Below, in pieces: positions 1 through 6,901 of a DNA stretch of 9,026 nt. Each line of letters begins with the position of its first letter. The first letter of the stretch is position 1. Source of the DNA: Candidatus Neomicrothrix sp. UBA4742. Its GTDB lineage: Bacteria; Actinomycetota; Acidimicrobiia; Acidimicrobiales; Acidimicrobilacustridaceae. The DNA is taken from the NCBI GenBank assembly GCA_002403895.1, contig DHIQ01000037.1:1-9026 (forward strand), in the 5' to 3' direction. The position numbers and the translations under genes are program-made. A model generated the notes under the pieces. It had not been told where the DNA came from. It saw nothing but the letters and a program-made list of their open reading frames with translations, and did not search any database.

Positions 1-17
1 CAGAGCCGCTCGATCAT
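1..17 (-). CDS. Possible start of a further minus-strand gene, cut by the window edge
   Basis: On the minus strand an ATG lies at 17-15, followed by open codons reading M-I-E-R-L to the window edge. A strong ribosome-binding-like GGAGG sits at 25-21, only 3 bases before the ATG, which is closer than usual. It lies just beyond the terminator at 32-74, so a new transcription unit or read-through gene could begin here. Only five complete codons are visible, so no product can be named. In related actinobacteria the isomerase gene is often followed by manA or ahcY (my recollection), but nothing here tests that. Confidence 0.22.
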
Positions 18-31
18 GCACCTCCAGATAG

Positions 32-74
32 AAAAATCCCCGCCATTCCAGGCGTGAAGCCCGAAAGGCGGGGA
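32..74 (-). terminator. Rho-independent terminator closing the minus-strand cluster
   Basis: Read on the minus strand, TCCCCGCC (74-67) pairs perfectly with GGCGGGGA (44-37), giving an 8-bp stem of mostly G-C pairs. The loop is 22 bases and includes a small inner GGC/GCC pairing. The stem is followed directly by TTTTT (36-32). This is the standard intrinsic terminator layout in the right orientation to end transcription from the isomerase gene, whose stop lies about 170 bases upstream. The stretch between (75-247) shows no supported gene. It has a short near-palindrome at 95-105 (GACTC-C-GAGTC) and scattered GTAGCC/GGCTAC pairs (132-137, 159-164, 196-201), which may simply be structured 3' untranslated RNA. 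Confidence 0.72.
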
Positions 75-247
75 AGATTGAGATTCATGGTACAGACTCC
101 GAGTCAGAAGTCCAGAACCACACCACTGTAGGTAGCCGTCTGGCCGCTCATCCGTCTAGTAGCCCTGCGATCTGCGGAACCCTCCACGGGTACTCGGCTA
201 CGCCTGACGCCACCGCCGGGGTGCGCTTCGCTCCGGCCGTGCCGGGG

Positions 248-1282
248 TCAGTCCTGAGCGAGGGCGTGCTTGAGGTCGTCGAGGACGGGGACGGGTCCGG
301 GATCGATCCCTTCCTGCGCGGCGCGGTGCAGCGTGACGAAGTCACCGAACAGCACCAGGTCGAACAGCTGGGCGAGAGCGCCCTCGCCTTCGGCCACCAC
401 CTCGTGGATGTCGGCCACTACCTCGTCGAGCAGGCCGTTGATCAGCTCGAATCGCCGGGCGATCTGCGGATGTTCGAACTCATGGCGGAGGTTGACCATC
501 CCGAACACCTGCCGGGTCACGTCGCCGTTCTGGCCCCACCCACAGATCTCGTTGTGGCACAGCTCGGGCACCTGGTTGGAAAACGCCGGCACCTTGGCGT
601 TCTCGTTGAACTGGGCCTTCCACCGCAGCGCAGCGACGGCTCCCAGTCCCCCGCCGCCGTAGATGATGGGCATGAGCCGCCCGATGTCGCGGGCCAGCTG
701 CTCGGCCGGGTTGCGGTCGGCCACCAGCTGGTCGCGCCGACGCCGGAGTTGATCCACCGCGGCGTCGATCCAGGCGGTGGCGCCCGGGAAGAGCCCGATC
801 CGCTCCAGGATCACGAGCGGCGGGATGCTCACCGCGCCGATCCCGGCGCGAGGCATCGGGATGGTGGCGTCGATGGGCACCCACGGCGCGCCGCACTCGT
901 CGGCCAGCGCACCCAGCCGGCCCCCGGCGGTGACCACCACCAGGCGGGCTCCGGTGGCCACGGCCTCCGAGGCCGCCTCGACCGTCTCCTCGGTGTTACC
1001 CGAGAACGACACGGCGAACACCAGCGTGCCCTCTCCGATGAAGTTGGGGAGCCCGTAGCCCTTGTGCACGACGACCGGGACAGACATGAACGGGCCGGCG
1101 ATCACGGGCAGGACGTCGCCGGCCATGCCGCTGCCTCCCATGCCCATGACCACAACGTTCTCGATGTCGTCATGGGCCGGCAGGCCACCGACGCCGGCCG
1201 CCGCTGCCACCGCGGTCACCACCTGCTCGGGCAGCGCGGCGGCCGCCTCGAACATCCCTAGCGTGTCCAGCCTGGCTTCCAC
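248..1282 (-). CDS. SIS-fold bifunctional phosphoglucose/phosphomannose isomerase
   Basis: A 344-residue cytosolic enzyme of the bifunctional PGI/PMI family, which interconverts fructose-6-P with glucose-6-P and mannose-6-P. The N-terminal SIS domain has the phosphate-binding glycine turn GMGGSG (47-52) and the SFSGNTEET sugar-phosphate motif (92-100). The second half has NENAK (226-230), the CHNEI segment with the expected catalytic Glu (243-246) and a C-terminal DDLK lysine (335-338). Many actinobacterial relatives are described only as degenerate SIS proteins; here the motifs I know are present, so activity is plausible. The start is GTG at 1282-1280 with a G-rich ribosome-binding stretch (GGGGGGA) about 10 bases before it. 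It lies 25 bases after the Trm112-like gene, so it is almost certainly co-transcribed with that gene and manB. It is probably the last gene of the unit before the terminator. Whether it uses mannose-6-P, glucose-6-P or both cannot be read from sequence. Confidence 0.9.
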   Translation of the reverse strand: MEARLDTLGMFEAAAALPEQVVTAVAAAAGVGGLPAHDDIENVVVMGMGGSGMAGDVLPVIAGPFMSVPVVVHKGYGLPNFIGEGTLVFAVSFSGNTEETVEAASEAVATGARLVVVTAGGRLGALADECGAPWVPIDATIPMPRAGIGAVSIPPLVILERIGLFPGATAWIDAAVDQLRRRRDQLVADRNPAEQLARDIGRLMPIIYGGGGLGAVAALRWKAQFNENAKVPAFSNQVPELCHNEICGWGQNGDVTRQVFGMVNLRHEFEHPQIARRFELINGLLDEVVADIHEVVAEGEGALAQLFDLVLFGDFVTLHRAAQEGIDPGPVPVLDDLKHALAQD

Positions 1283-1307
1283 CCCGTCGTCCCCCCGGCC
1301 CGATCGA

Positions 1308-1544
1308 TCAGGCCTCGAACGTCGGCCTGATGCCGTCAGCTTCAGCCTTGGCCACTAGGCGTTCGTGTTCGGCGTCGTCTACGGCCTCGGCCTCGTCGAT
1401 CAACATGATCGGGATGTCGTCGCGGATCACGTATCGCCGATGGAGGCGGGGGTTGTACAGCGCGTTCTCGTCCTCGAAGTAGAGCAGTGGGCCTTTGTCC
1501 TCCGGGCAGGCGAGGATCTCGAGCAGTTGCGTGTCCAGGGCCAT
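1308..1544 (-). CDS. Trm112-like small protein
   Basis: A 78-residue protein of the Trm112/YcaR-like family. It shows the family opening LLEILACP-x-x-KGPL (residues 7-20), the YNPRLHRRYVIRDDIPIML core ending near residue 48, and a charged C-terminal tail. In eukaryotes and archaea Trm112 activates methyltransferases; the role of the bacterial single-domain version is not established. Family members often carry a Cys-x2-Cys zinc half-site, but here the first motif reads CPEDKG and the whole protein has one cysteine (Cys13), so a structural zinc site is unlikely. The ATG at 1544-1542 is supported by AGGAG 11 bases upstream. That site nearly abuts the manB stop (16-base gap), which suggests coupled translation. 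Its position between manB and the isomerase is, as I recall, a recurring actinobacterial arrangement, hinting at a role with these enzymes or simple co-expression. Confidence 0.87.
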   Translation of the reverse strand: MALDTQLLEILACPEDKGPLLYFEDENALYNPRLHRRYVIRDDIPIMLIDEAEAVDDAEHERLVAKAEADGIRPTFEA

Positions 1545-1560
1545 GATGGCGGTCTCCTAG

Positions 1561-2964
1561 TTAGGGTGATGCGCGGGCGGTTTCGGCGCCCGCGGCGTCG
1601 GCTTCGGCTATCAGCGTGCGGACGTCTTCGACGTGGGCGGCACACGTCTCAGGGTTGGGTGCCTCCAGATTGAGGCGCAGCAGGGGTTCGGTGTTTGACG
1701 GGCGGAGGTTGAACCACCAGTCGCCCATATCGACCGTGAGCCCGTCCAACCGGTCCTGGTCGGCATCGGCGAAGCGGACGGCGACGGCCTCGATGACGGC
1801 TCCCGTGTCATGCACCTCAGTGTTGATCTCGCCCGACGCGGCATAGCGCTCGTAGGGGCGGCGGAGCTCGCTGAGCGGCGCGCCCGCCGTCGACAATGCC
1901 TCAAGCACCACCAGGGCGGCGATGATGCCGGAGTCGGCTCGGTAGTTGTCACGGAAGTAGTAGTGGCCGGAATGCTCACCGCCGAAGGCGGCCCCCGTGT
2001 CGGCCATGACCGCCTTGATGAGCGAGTGGCCCACCCGGGTGCGAACCGGGGTACCGCCGCGCTCGCGGATCACCTCGGGCACCGCCTTGGAGCAGATCAG
2101 GTTGTGGAGGATGGTGGCGCCCGGGTTCTTCTCGAGCATCTCAGCGGCCACGATGGCCGTGGTGAGCGACCCCGAGACGAGCTCGCCGCGGTCGTCGACC
2201 AGGAAGACGCGGTCGGCGTCGCCGTCGAAGGCCAACCCGATGTCGGCACCGGTCTCCAGGACGCGGGCCTGGAGGTCACGCAGGTTCTCGGGCTGGATCG
2301 GGTCCGCCGGGTGATTGGGGAAGGTGCCGTCGAGCTCGCCATACATGATCTCGACCTCGAATGGCAGGCCCTCGAACACGGCGGGGACGACCAGGCCGCC
2401 CATGCCGTTGGCGGTGTCGGCCACGATGTGCAGCGGCTTCAGCGCGTCGACGTCGACGAAGCTATGCACGTGGGCGGCGAAGTCGTCCAGGACGTCACGT
2501 GAGCTGAGGGTCCCGGCATGATCGGCCGGGGCAACACCCGCCACCGTGAGGTCGCGGATCTCGGCCAAACCGGTGTCTTCGCCGATGGGACGGGCGCCGG
2601 CCAGGCACAGCTTGATGCCGTTGTACTGGGCCGGGTTGTGAGAGGCCGTGAGCATGGCCCCCGGAGCGGCGAACCGGCCGGCGGCGAAGAACAGAAGATC
2701 GGTGGAGGCCAGCCCGAGATCCACGACGTCCATGCCCTGACTCATGACGCCGCGGGAGAAGGCGGCCACCAGGTCGACGCCCGAGGGACGCATGTCTCGC
2801 GCCACCAACACGGTCCCCTGCGTCTGCGGGTCGGTGGCCACGAACGCGGCAAAAGCGGCGCCGATGCGCTCGACCAGGGGCGCGTCTATCTGGTCGGGGA
2901 CCGTCCCACGCACGTCATACGCCTTGAAAATGCTCGATATTGCCGCGAGATCACGCTCGACCAT
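1561..2964 (-). CDS. manB: Phosphomannomutase/phosphoglucomutase ManB
   Basis: A cytosolic alpha-D-phosphohexomutase converting mannose-6-P (and probably glucose-6-P) to the 1-phosphate, the step before NDP-sugar synthesis. All four family signatures are intact (numbering from ATG 2964): TASHNP with the phospho-acceptor Ser at about 108, the Mg-binding DGDADR loop at about 247-252, the sugar-binding GGEHSGH at about 328-334, and the phosphate-binding RPSNTEP at about 421-427. The 467 residues are normal for the family. An in-frame GTG at 3000 would add 12 residues. I prefer the ATG because homologues begin shortly before the conserved IFKAYDVRG segment and because a possible promoter overlaps the GTG. 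The gene follows the GT2 gene after 68 bases and precedes the Trm112-like gene by 16 bases. It supplies the sugar-1-phosphate that the upstream glycosyltransferases would ultimately use. Preference for mannose over glucose cannot be decided from sequence. Confidence 0.95.
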   Translation of the reverse strand: MVERDLAAISSIFKAYDVRGTVPDQIDAPLVERIGAAFAAFVATDPQTQGTVLVARDMRPSGVDLVAAFSRGVMSQGMDVVDLGLASTDLLFFAAGRFAAPGAMLTASHNPAQYNGIKLCLAGARPIGEDTGLAEIRDLTVAGVAPADHAGTLSSRDVLDDFAAHVHSFVDVDALKPLHIVADTANGMGGLVVPAVFEGLPFEVEIMYGELDGTFPNHPADPIQPENLRDLQARVLETGADIGLAFDGDADRVFLVDDRGELVSGSLTTAIVAAEMLEKNPGATILHNLICSKAVPEVIRERGGTPVRTRVGHSLIKAVMADTGAAFGGEHSGHYYFRDNYRADSGIIAALVVLEALSTAGAPLSELRRPYERYAASGEINTEVHDTGAVIEAVAVRFADADQDRLDGLTVDMGDWWFNLRPSNTEPLLRLNLEAPNPETCAAHVEDVRTLIAEADAAGAETARASP

Positions 2965-2972
2965 GGCCCGGT

Positions 2973-3000
2973 ACCCTACTGGCTCCCCCGTGGAGGTCAC
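2973..3000 (-). promoter_or_regulatory. Possible internal promoter before manB
   Basis: On the minus strand a -35-like GTGACC (3000-2995) is followed, after 16 bases, by a -10-like TAGGGT (2978-2973), which matches TANNNT. Eight bases then separate it from the preferred manB ATG at 2964. The match is modest and sequence-only, but it would let manB, the Trm112-like gene and the isomerase be expressed apart from the upstream membrane genes. It also explains why this gap is longer than the other junctions between the GT-C gene and the isomerase. Confidence 0.3.
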
Positions 3001-3032
3001 AGATCGGCCGCCACCCGTCCCGGGGCAAGCAG

Positions 3033-3965
3033 TCAGTCCGGGGTGCGGGCCACCAGCGGGACTTCATCAGGAGCCAGGTCGTAGCCACCCTGTCGGGCCC
3101 ACGCGCGAACCAGAAACAGATCCCGAACGGTGCGCAGCGCGTCCCACACCACGTGCACGGTCGAGCGACTGGAGTTCACCACTCGCACCGGCACCTCCGA
3201 CAGCGACAACTGGTAGGCCTCGACGAGATGGAAGACTTCGACATCAAAGGCGAACCCGTCGATGCGGGAATGCCCGAAGATCACCTGGGCCACGTCGGAA
3301 CGGAACGCCTTCAGGCCGCATTGGGTGTCCCGGTACTTGCCGAGCAGGACGATCCGGGTGAGCAGGTTGATGGCCCGGCCCCCGATCTCCCGCAGCCGGC
3401 GGGCCCGCACCAGCGTGGTGGTGTCGTCGTGTCGGCGGCTACCGACGACGACATCCCACCCCGCCTCGACTGGCTCCAGGAGATCGAGGAGGTGGTCCGG
3501 CGCGTACGACAGATCAGCATCGGTGAACGCCACCGTCCGCCCGAGCGCGGCCAGCATGCCGGCGCGCACCGCCGCCCCCTTGCCCCGGTTCACGGGCAGC
3601 ACGATGACCTGGTCAGCCCCCGCGGCGCGTGCCTCGAGGGCGGTGCCGTCATCAGATCCGTCGTCCACCACCACGATCTCCAACGCAGCGGTAGCTGGCA
3701 TCCCCTCCCCAGGAAGCTGGTCGAGCACCGCCAGATCCTTCCGTAGCCGACGGACCGTCTCGCCGATGCGGCCTCCCTCGCGGTAGGCGGGTACCACCAC
3801 CGACAGGCGGTACGTACCTGGTGCGGGTGGGCGTTGCACCCGGTGCTCCAGATCGAACCTGACCCGGATGTGGGCCACCCGCCGGTCGCGCACCAGCCTG
3901 GTGGCGGCGGCGGTCAGAGGCGAGAGACCGGTGATCCGCATGAGCCGCCGCCGCCCGCTGATCAC
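3033..3965 (-). CDS. GT2 glycosyltransferase, polyprenyl-phosphate glucose/mannose synthase-like
   Basis: A 310-residue GT-A-fold family 2 enzyme resembling dolichyl-phosphate beta-glucosyltransferase (ALG5) and DPM-type synthases, which move a sugar from UDP-Glc or GDP-Man to a polyprenyl phosphate. Visible motifs are VVVPAYREGGRIGET (56-70), VVVDDGSDDGT (98-108), the NRGKGAA segment (126-132), the metal-binding DAD in FTDADLSY (147-154), VVGSRR (173-178) and QCGLKAFR (215-222). No C-terminal membrane helices are seen, so it is probably peripheral, and an extra basic N-terminus of about 50 residues precedes the domain. The start is GTG at 3965, inside the stop of the upstream GT-C gene (GTGA overlap of 4 bases), so translation is probably coupled. 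An ATG at 3941 (residue 9) is an alternative. Pairing with a GT-C-like membrane protein suggests it makes that protein's lipid-linked donor. The sugar is not determined. Confidence 0.9.
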   Translation of the reverse strand: MISGRRRLMRITGLSPLTAAATRLVRDRRVAHIRVRFDLEHRVQRPPAPGTYRLSVVVPAYREGGRIGETVRRLRKDLAVLDQLPGEGMPATAALEIVVVDDGSDDGTALEARAAGADQVIVLPVNRGKGAAVRAGMLAALGRTVAFTDADLSYAPDHLLDLLEPVEAGWDVVVGSRRHDDTTTLVRARRLREIGGRAINLLTRIVLLGKYRDTQCGLKAFRSDVAQVIFGHSRIDGFAFDVEVFHLVEAYQLSLSEVPVRVVNSSRSTVHVVWDALRTVRDLFLVRAWARQGGYDLAPDEVPLVARTPD

Positions 3966-6814
3966 GAGGTTCCCCCCTCGGGCGGCGGGTCGTCCGCCGC
4001 TTCGGGAGCGGGGTCAGGGGCCTGGCCGGCCGACGAGCGAGGACGGTCCGCCACCGCGACATCGGCGACCGGGCCGAGGATCACCGTGCCCGGATCGAAC
4101 ACCGACGCGGCACGTAAGTCGGCCGTCGGCGGGTGGCCACCGGCCGTCGGATCGCTCACCGAAGGATCGTCTGGATCAAGCCACCACGCCAGGTCTCGGG
4201 GGTCGTCGTCGAGATCGTCGGCGTCGCCTTCGTCGAAGGGCTGCCACACCTCGGGCGGCTCGGGCATCGCCACCGGGCGGGCCCGGGCCAGCCACACCAC
4301 CCCGATCAGCCCGAGGAGGGTGAGCGCCCAGGCCAAGATGTCGACATCCGTCCAGCCGTAGTGCAGCGAGACATGGTTGGCGGTGGGGATCACCACCATC
4401 AGGTTGGGACTGATCCGATAGGGCCCGTCCGCCCCGCTCACCTGCCAGTTGGGGAAATACGACGCCTTGACCACTACCGGCACGCCCACCTGGGTGACGT
4501 CGAAAGAGATCGAGTCGGTCGACGTGTCGATGTTCGACACCGTGGTCGTGCTCACCGGACGAGTTTCGGGCACGTCACCGGATTGGATCCGTTGCCATTG
4601 CGGTGGCCCCGAGGCCGCCAGCGGCACGTCCCATTGCTTGGGGTCGAGGTACCACGAGACGGTGTCGTGCAACCAGGTCGATCCACCGGCGGCCGCCCCG
4701 TCCACCACCGCCGGTTCGGCCTTCAGGGGGGTCACGAGCTCACTGTCGGCTACCTCGAACACGACCCACGGCCCGCTCGATGCCACCTCGGTGAGACCCG
4801 TGTTGGACCGGCCGAGATCGATCATCGGGCTCGAGATGGCCATGTAGTACTTCACGCCCAACATCTGCAGGTGGCGGATGCCAGTGTCGAATTCGTCCTT
4901 GGAAGGGGCGCCCGGTCCGTAGGGCAGGTCGCGTTGCGCGTTGGAAGGCGCGGTGGACAGTTCGTCCTGGTTCAAGAAGTGGTACGGCGTCGTCGCCGAG
5001 GCCTCGAAGTAGAGGCCTTCCATCGAGCCGATGCAGCCGTCGGTCCAGTAGGGCAACAACATGAGCGCCATCGGGGTGCCGTAGCGATCATGTTGCTCTT
5101 CGTGTTCCCACATGGCCCGACCACAACCCTGGTCCTGGCCCAGCTGCTTCATGGTCTGGGTGATGGCGTAGTACTCGGGGTAGGCCGGCTTGCCCTCATA
5201 GCCGGAGAAGTTCCAGGTGGCCCACCCCGTCACGAAACTGGAGTCCTTCGTGCTCAGCGGACCCCACTGCCAGGTGGCGCCGTCGGCGGCGTACCCGCCG
5301 TAGGGCAGCGTGTGCAGCGGCAAGCCCAGCACGATCATCCACGCGCCCCACATGGCCACTGCCCCGATCCACAAGATGGGTCGTGACGGGCGCCGGACGT
5401 CAGCCGCCACCAGCTGGGCCAGGGCCCGACAGAACAGGGCGATGCCGACGGCCCCGAGCAGGTAGAGCGCCAGGTAGTAGAACGGCAACAGGCGGGCGTT
5501 CCACAACCGACCCTGGGGCATGTAGAGGAAGGCCACGGCGGAGATGGCCGCCATGGCCAGCCAGAACAGCCCGCCCCGCCGCCGGTACACGAGGGACAGC
5601 AGCGCCCCGAGCACGGCCAGGGCGAGCAGGTATTCAAGCCCGGGCCGGTTGCTGAGCTGGGTGTCGAGCTTGGACCGCTGGAACAAGAGGTTGGCGTAGT
5701 CGACCTTCTTCTCCCAGCCCATGTCGTTCATGTAGGCGTGGAGGAGATAGAAGGGCACCACCCAGAACGCCGACAGCAGACCGCCGACGGCCAGCACCGG
5801 CAGGGTCAACCGCCACCGGCTCCGAGTCTCGATGAGGTCGATCACGACCAGGACGGCGGCGGTGAGCGCCACCAGGGCGATGAAGAAGACGGCAGCGGGG
5901 GCGTAGATGGGCCAGTCCCGCTGACCGGACGGCAGGATCAGGTCGCCGGCCACAGCCGCCAGGCCGAACGAGGCGGCCACCATGAACGCCCACAGCCACA
6001 GCCGCACCCGTCCCCAGTTGCACTGCAGCGCGATCCACACCAGCGTCCCGGCCAGCGCGAAGAACAGGGGGATCAGGTGGCACAGCGCGGTGAGGGCCAG
6101 CAGCGCCGCCGCCCAGGCGCGGTGCTTGCCGGTCTCGAGCCCCCGGGCCAGTACCCCGAGGTAGAGCACGGCGAAGGTGAGCGAGATGGAGAAGGCGAAC
6201 TCGCCGGCCAGGGTCGAAGCGATGTTGCCGCCGTAGATCGAGAACGACCGATCGAACAAGAACGCGGTGGCGGCCACCGCCAGCATGGGCGGCGCCGGGA
6301 AGGGCAGGCGGCTGAGGCGCCCGAATGCCCAGGCTGCCACCGGCAGCGACAGCACCCCACTGATGGCCACCAGCTTGAAGGCGATGCCATAGGGGATGAC
6401 GTAGCTGAGCAGGGCGATGGCCAGCGAGGGGATCACCATGTAGAAGCTGTAGGCGGGGAACCCGGCGTACCAGTCCGGCGTCCACCCGCTGAGCCGGCCC
6501 GACGGGAGCAGGTGGTCGCGCAGGTAGGCCGGACCCCACACATGGGCCCCCATGTCACCGCCGGCGGGAGTGTTGTTGGCCAGCACCCGGGACGGGCCGA
6601 GCTGCACGAACACGAAGCCCACACAGAAGCCGACGATGAACAGGGTGATCCAGCCCTCGATGGGCATGCCGATGAAGCCCTCCCAGGCACGCCCGATCCG
6701 GCCCCGGTGCCCGGTCGGCGTTTCGGCGTCGGGCCCACCGGGCGCTTCGCCGCCGGGCGCGTCGGGGCCCTCGGGGCCTGGTCCGGGGCGATCGTCGATC
6801 AGGGTGTCGGCCAT
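3962..6814 (-). CDS. Large polytopic membrane protein, PTPS-related / GT-C-like putative glycosyltransferase
   Basis: A 950-residue membrane protein of the group annotated '6-pyruvoyl-tetrahydropterin synthase-related, membrane domain', which resembles GT-C glycosyltransferases and YfhO-like proteins. A Pro/Gly/acidic cytosolic N-terminus (1-50) precedes the first helix (about 54-72). An extracytoplasmic loop follows with GGDMGAHVWGP (Asp87) and SGWTPDWYAGFP (110-120), the place where GT-C enzymes keep their catalytic acidic residue. About a dozen further helices extend to about 500. A large outer domain (about 500-823) ends in a SYFPNWQVSG segment (785-794), then a last helix (824-843) and an acidic, proline-rich cytosolic tail (844-950). 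ATG 6814 is the farthest possible start, since an in-frame stop lies 18 bases upstream; its ribosome site (AGCAGG) is weak. The downstream GT2 gene overlaps it. Despite the family name there is no pterin enzyme here. Lipid-linked sugar transfer outside the cell is inferred from fold and neighbour, and the acceptor is unknown. Confidence 0.85.
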   Translation of the reverse strand: MADTLIDDRPGPGPEGPDAPGGEAPGGPDAETPTGHRGRIGRAWEGFIGMPIEGWITLFIVGFCVGFVFVQLGPSRVLANNTPAGGDMGAHVWGPAYLRDHLLPSGRLSGWTPDWYAGFPAYSFYMVIPSLAIALLSYVIPYGIAFKLVAISGVLSLPVAAWAFGRLSRLPFPAPPMLAVAATAFLFDRSFSIYGGNIASTLAGEFAFSISLTFAVLYLGVLARGLETGKHRAWAAALLALTALCHLIPLFFALAGTLVWIALQCNWGRVRLWLWAFMVAASFGLAAVAGDLILPSGQRDWPIYAPAAVFFIALVALTAAVLVVIDLIETRSRWRLTLPVLAVGGLLSAFWVVPFYLLHAYMNDMGWEKKVDYANLLFQRSKLDTQLSNRPGLEYLLALAVLGALLSLVYRRRGGLFWLAMAAISAVAFLYMPQGRLWNARLLPFYYLALYLLGAVGIALFCRALAQLVAADVRRPSRPILWIGAVAMWGAWMIVLGLPLHTLPYGGYAADGATWQWGPLSTKDSSFVTGWATWNFSGYEGKPAYPEYYAITQTMKQLGQDQGCGRAMWEHEEQHDRYGTPMALMLLPYWTDGCIGSMEGLYFEASATTPYHFLNQDELSTAPSNAQRDLPYGPGAPSKDEFDTGIRHLQMLGVKYYMAISSPMIDLGRSNTGLTEVASSGPWVVFEVADSELVTPLKAEPAVVDGAAAGGSTWLHDTVSWYLDPKQWDVPLAASGPPQWQRIQSGDVPETRPVSTTTVSNIDTSTDSISFDVTQVGVPVVVKASYFPNWQVSGADGPYRISPNLMVVIPTANHVSLHYGWTDVDILAWALTLLGLIGVVWLARARPVAMPEPPEVWQPFDEGDADDLDDDPRDLAWWLDPDDPSVSDPTAGGHPPTADLRAASVFDPGTVILGPVADVAVADRPRSSAGQAPDPAPEAADDPPPEGGTS

Positions 6815-6901
6815 GACCTGCTCATGGTGTCATCCCCGGCGCCCCCGATGCGGTCACGGGGAGCCAGATCGACGTGCTCGCTGCGTTCGCCACCGTCCAT
6901 C

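Noticed and set aside
75..247. A possible tRNA or structured RNA after the isomerase (GACTC-C-GAGTC at 95-105 and GTAGCC/GGCTAC pairs)
   Set aside because: No cloverleaf could be folded: no matching acceptor stem, no T-arm signature, and the anticodon-arm candidate does not pair. Short inverted pairs are expected in GC-rich 3' untranslated sequence.
148..345. A 65-codon minus-strand frame overlapping the 3' end of the isomerase gene
   Set aside because: Ser/Thr/Pro/Arg-rich translation in another frame of the isomerase gene, with no independent start signal.
221..1261. A 346-codon plus-strand frame opposite the isomerase
   Set aside because: Low-complexity His/Gly/Arg/Asp-rich translation, no ribosome site, fully antisense to a gene with clear SIS and catalytic motifs.
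4133..5386. A 417-codon plus-strand frame opposite the GT-C gene
   Set aside because: Same antisense GC-bias artefact; no recognisable domain, and the minus-strand product has coherent membrane helices.
3962..6814. A pterin (6-pyruvoyl-tetrahydropterin synthase) function for the large membrane protein
   Set aside because: The family name is historical; the protein has no PTPS zinc-histidine motif and is a polytopic membrane protein with GT-C-like layout.
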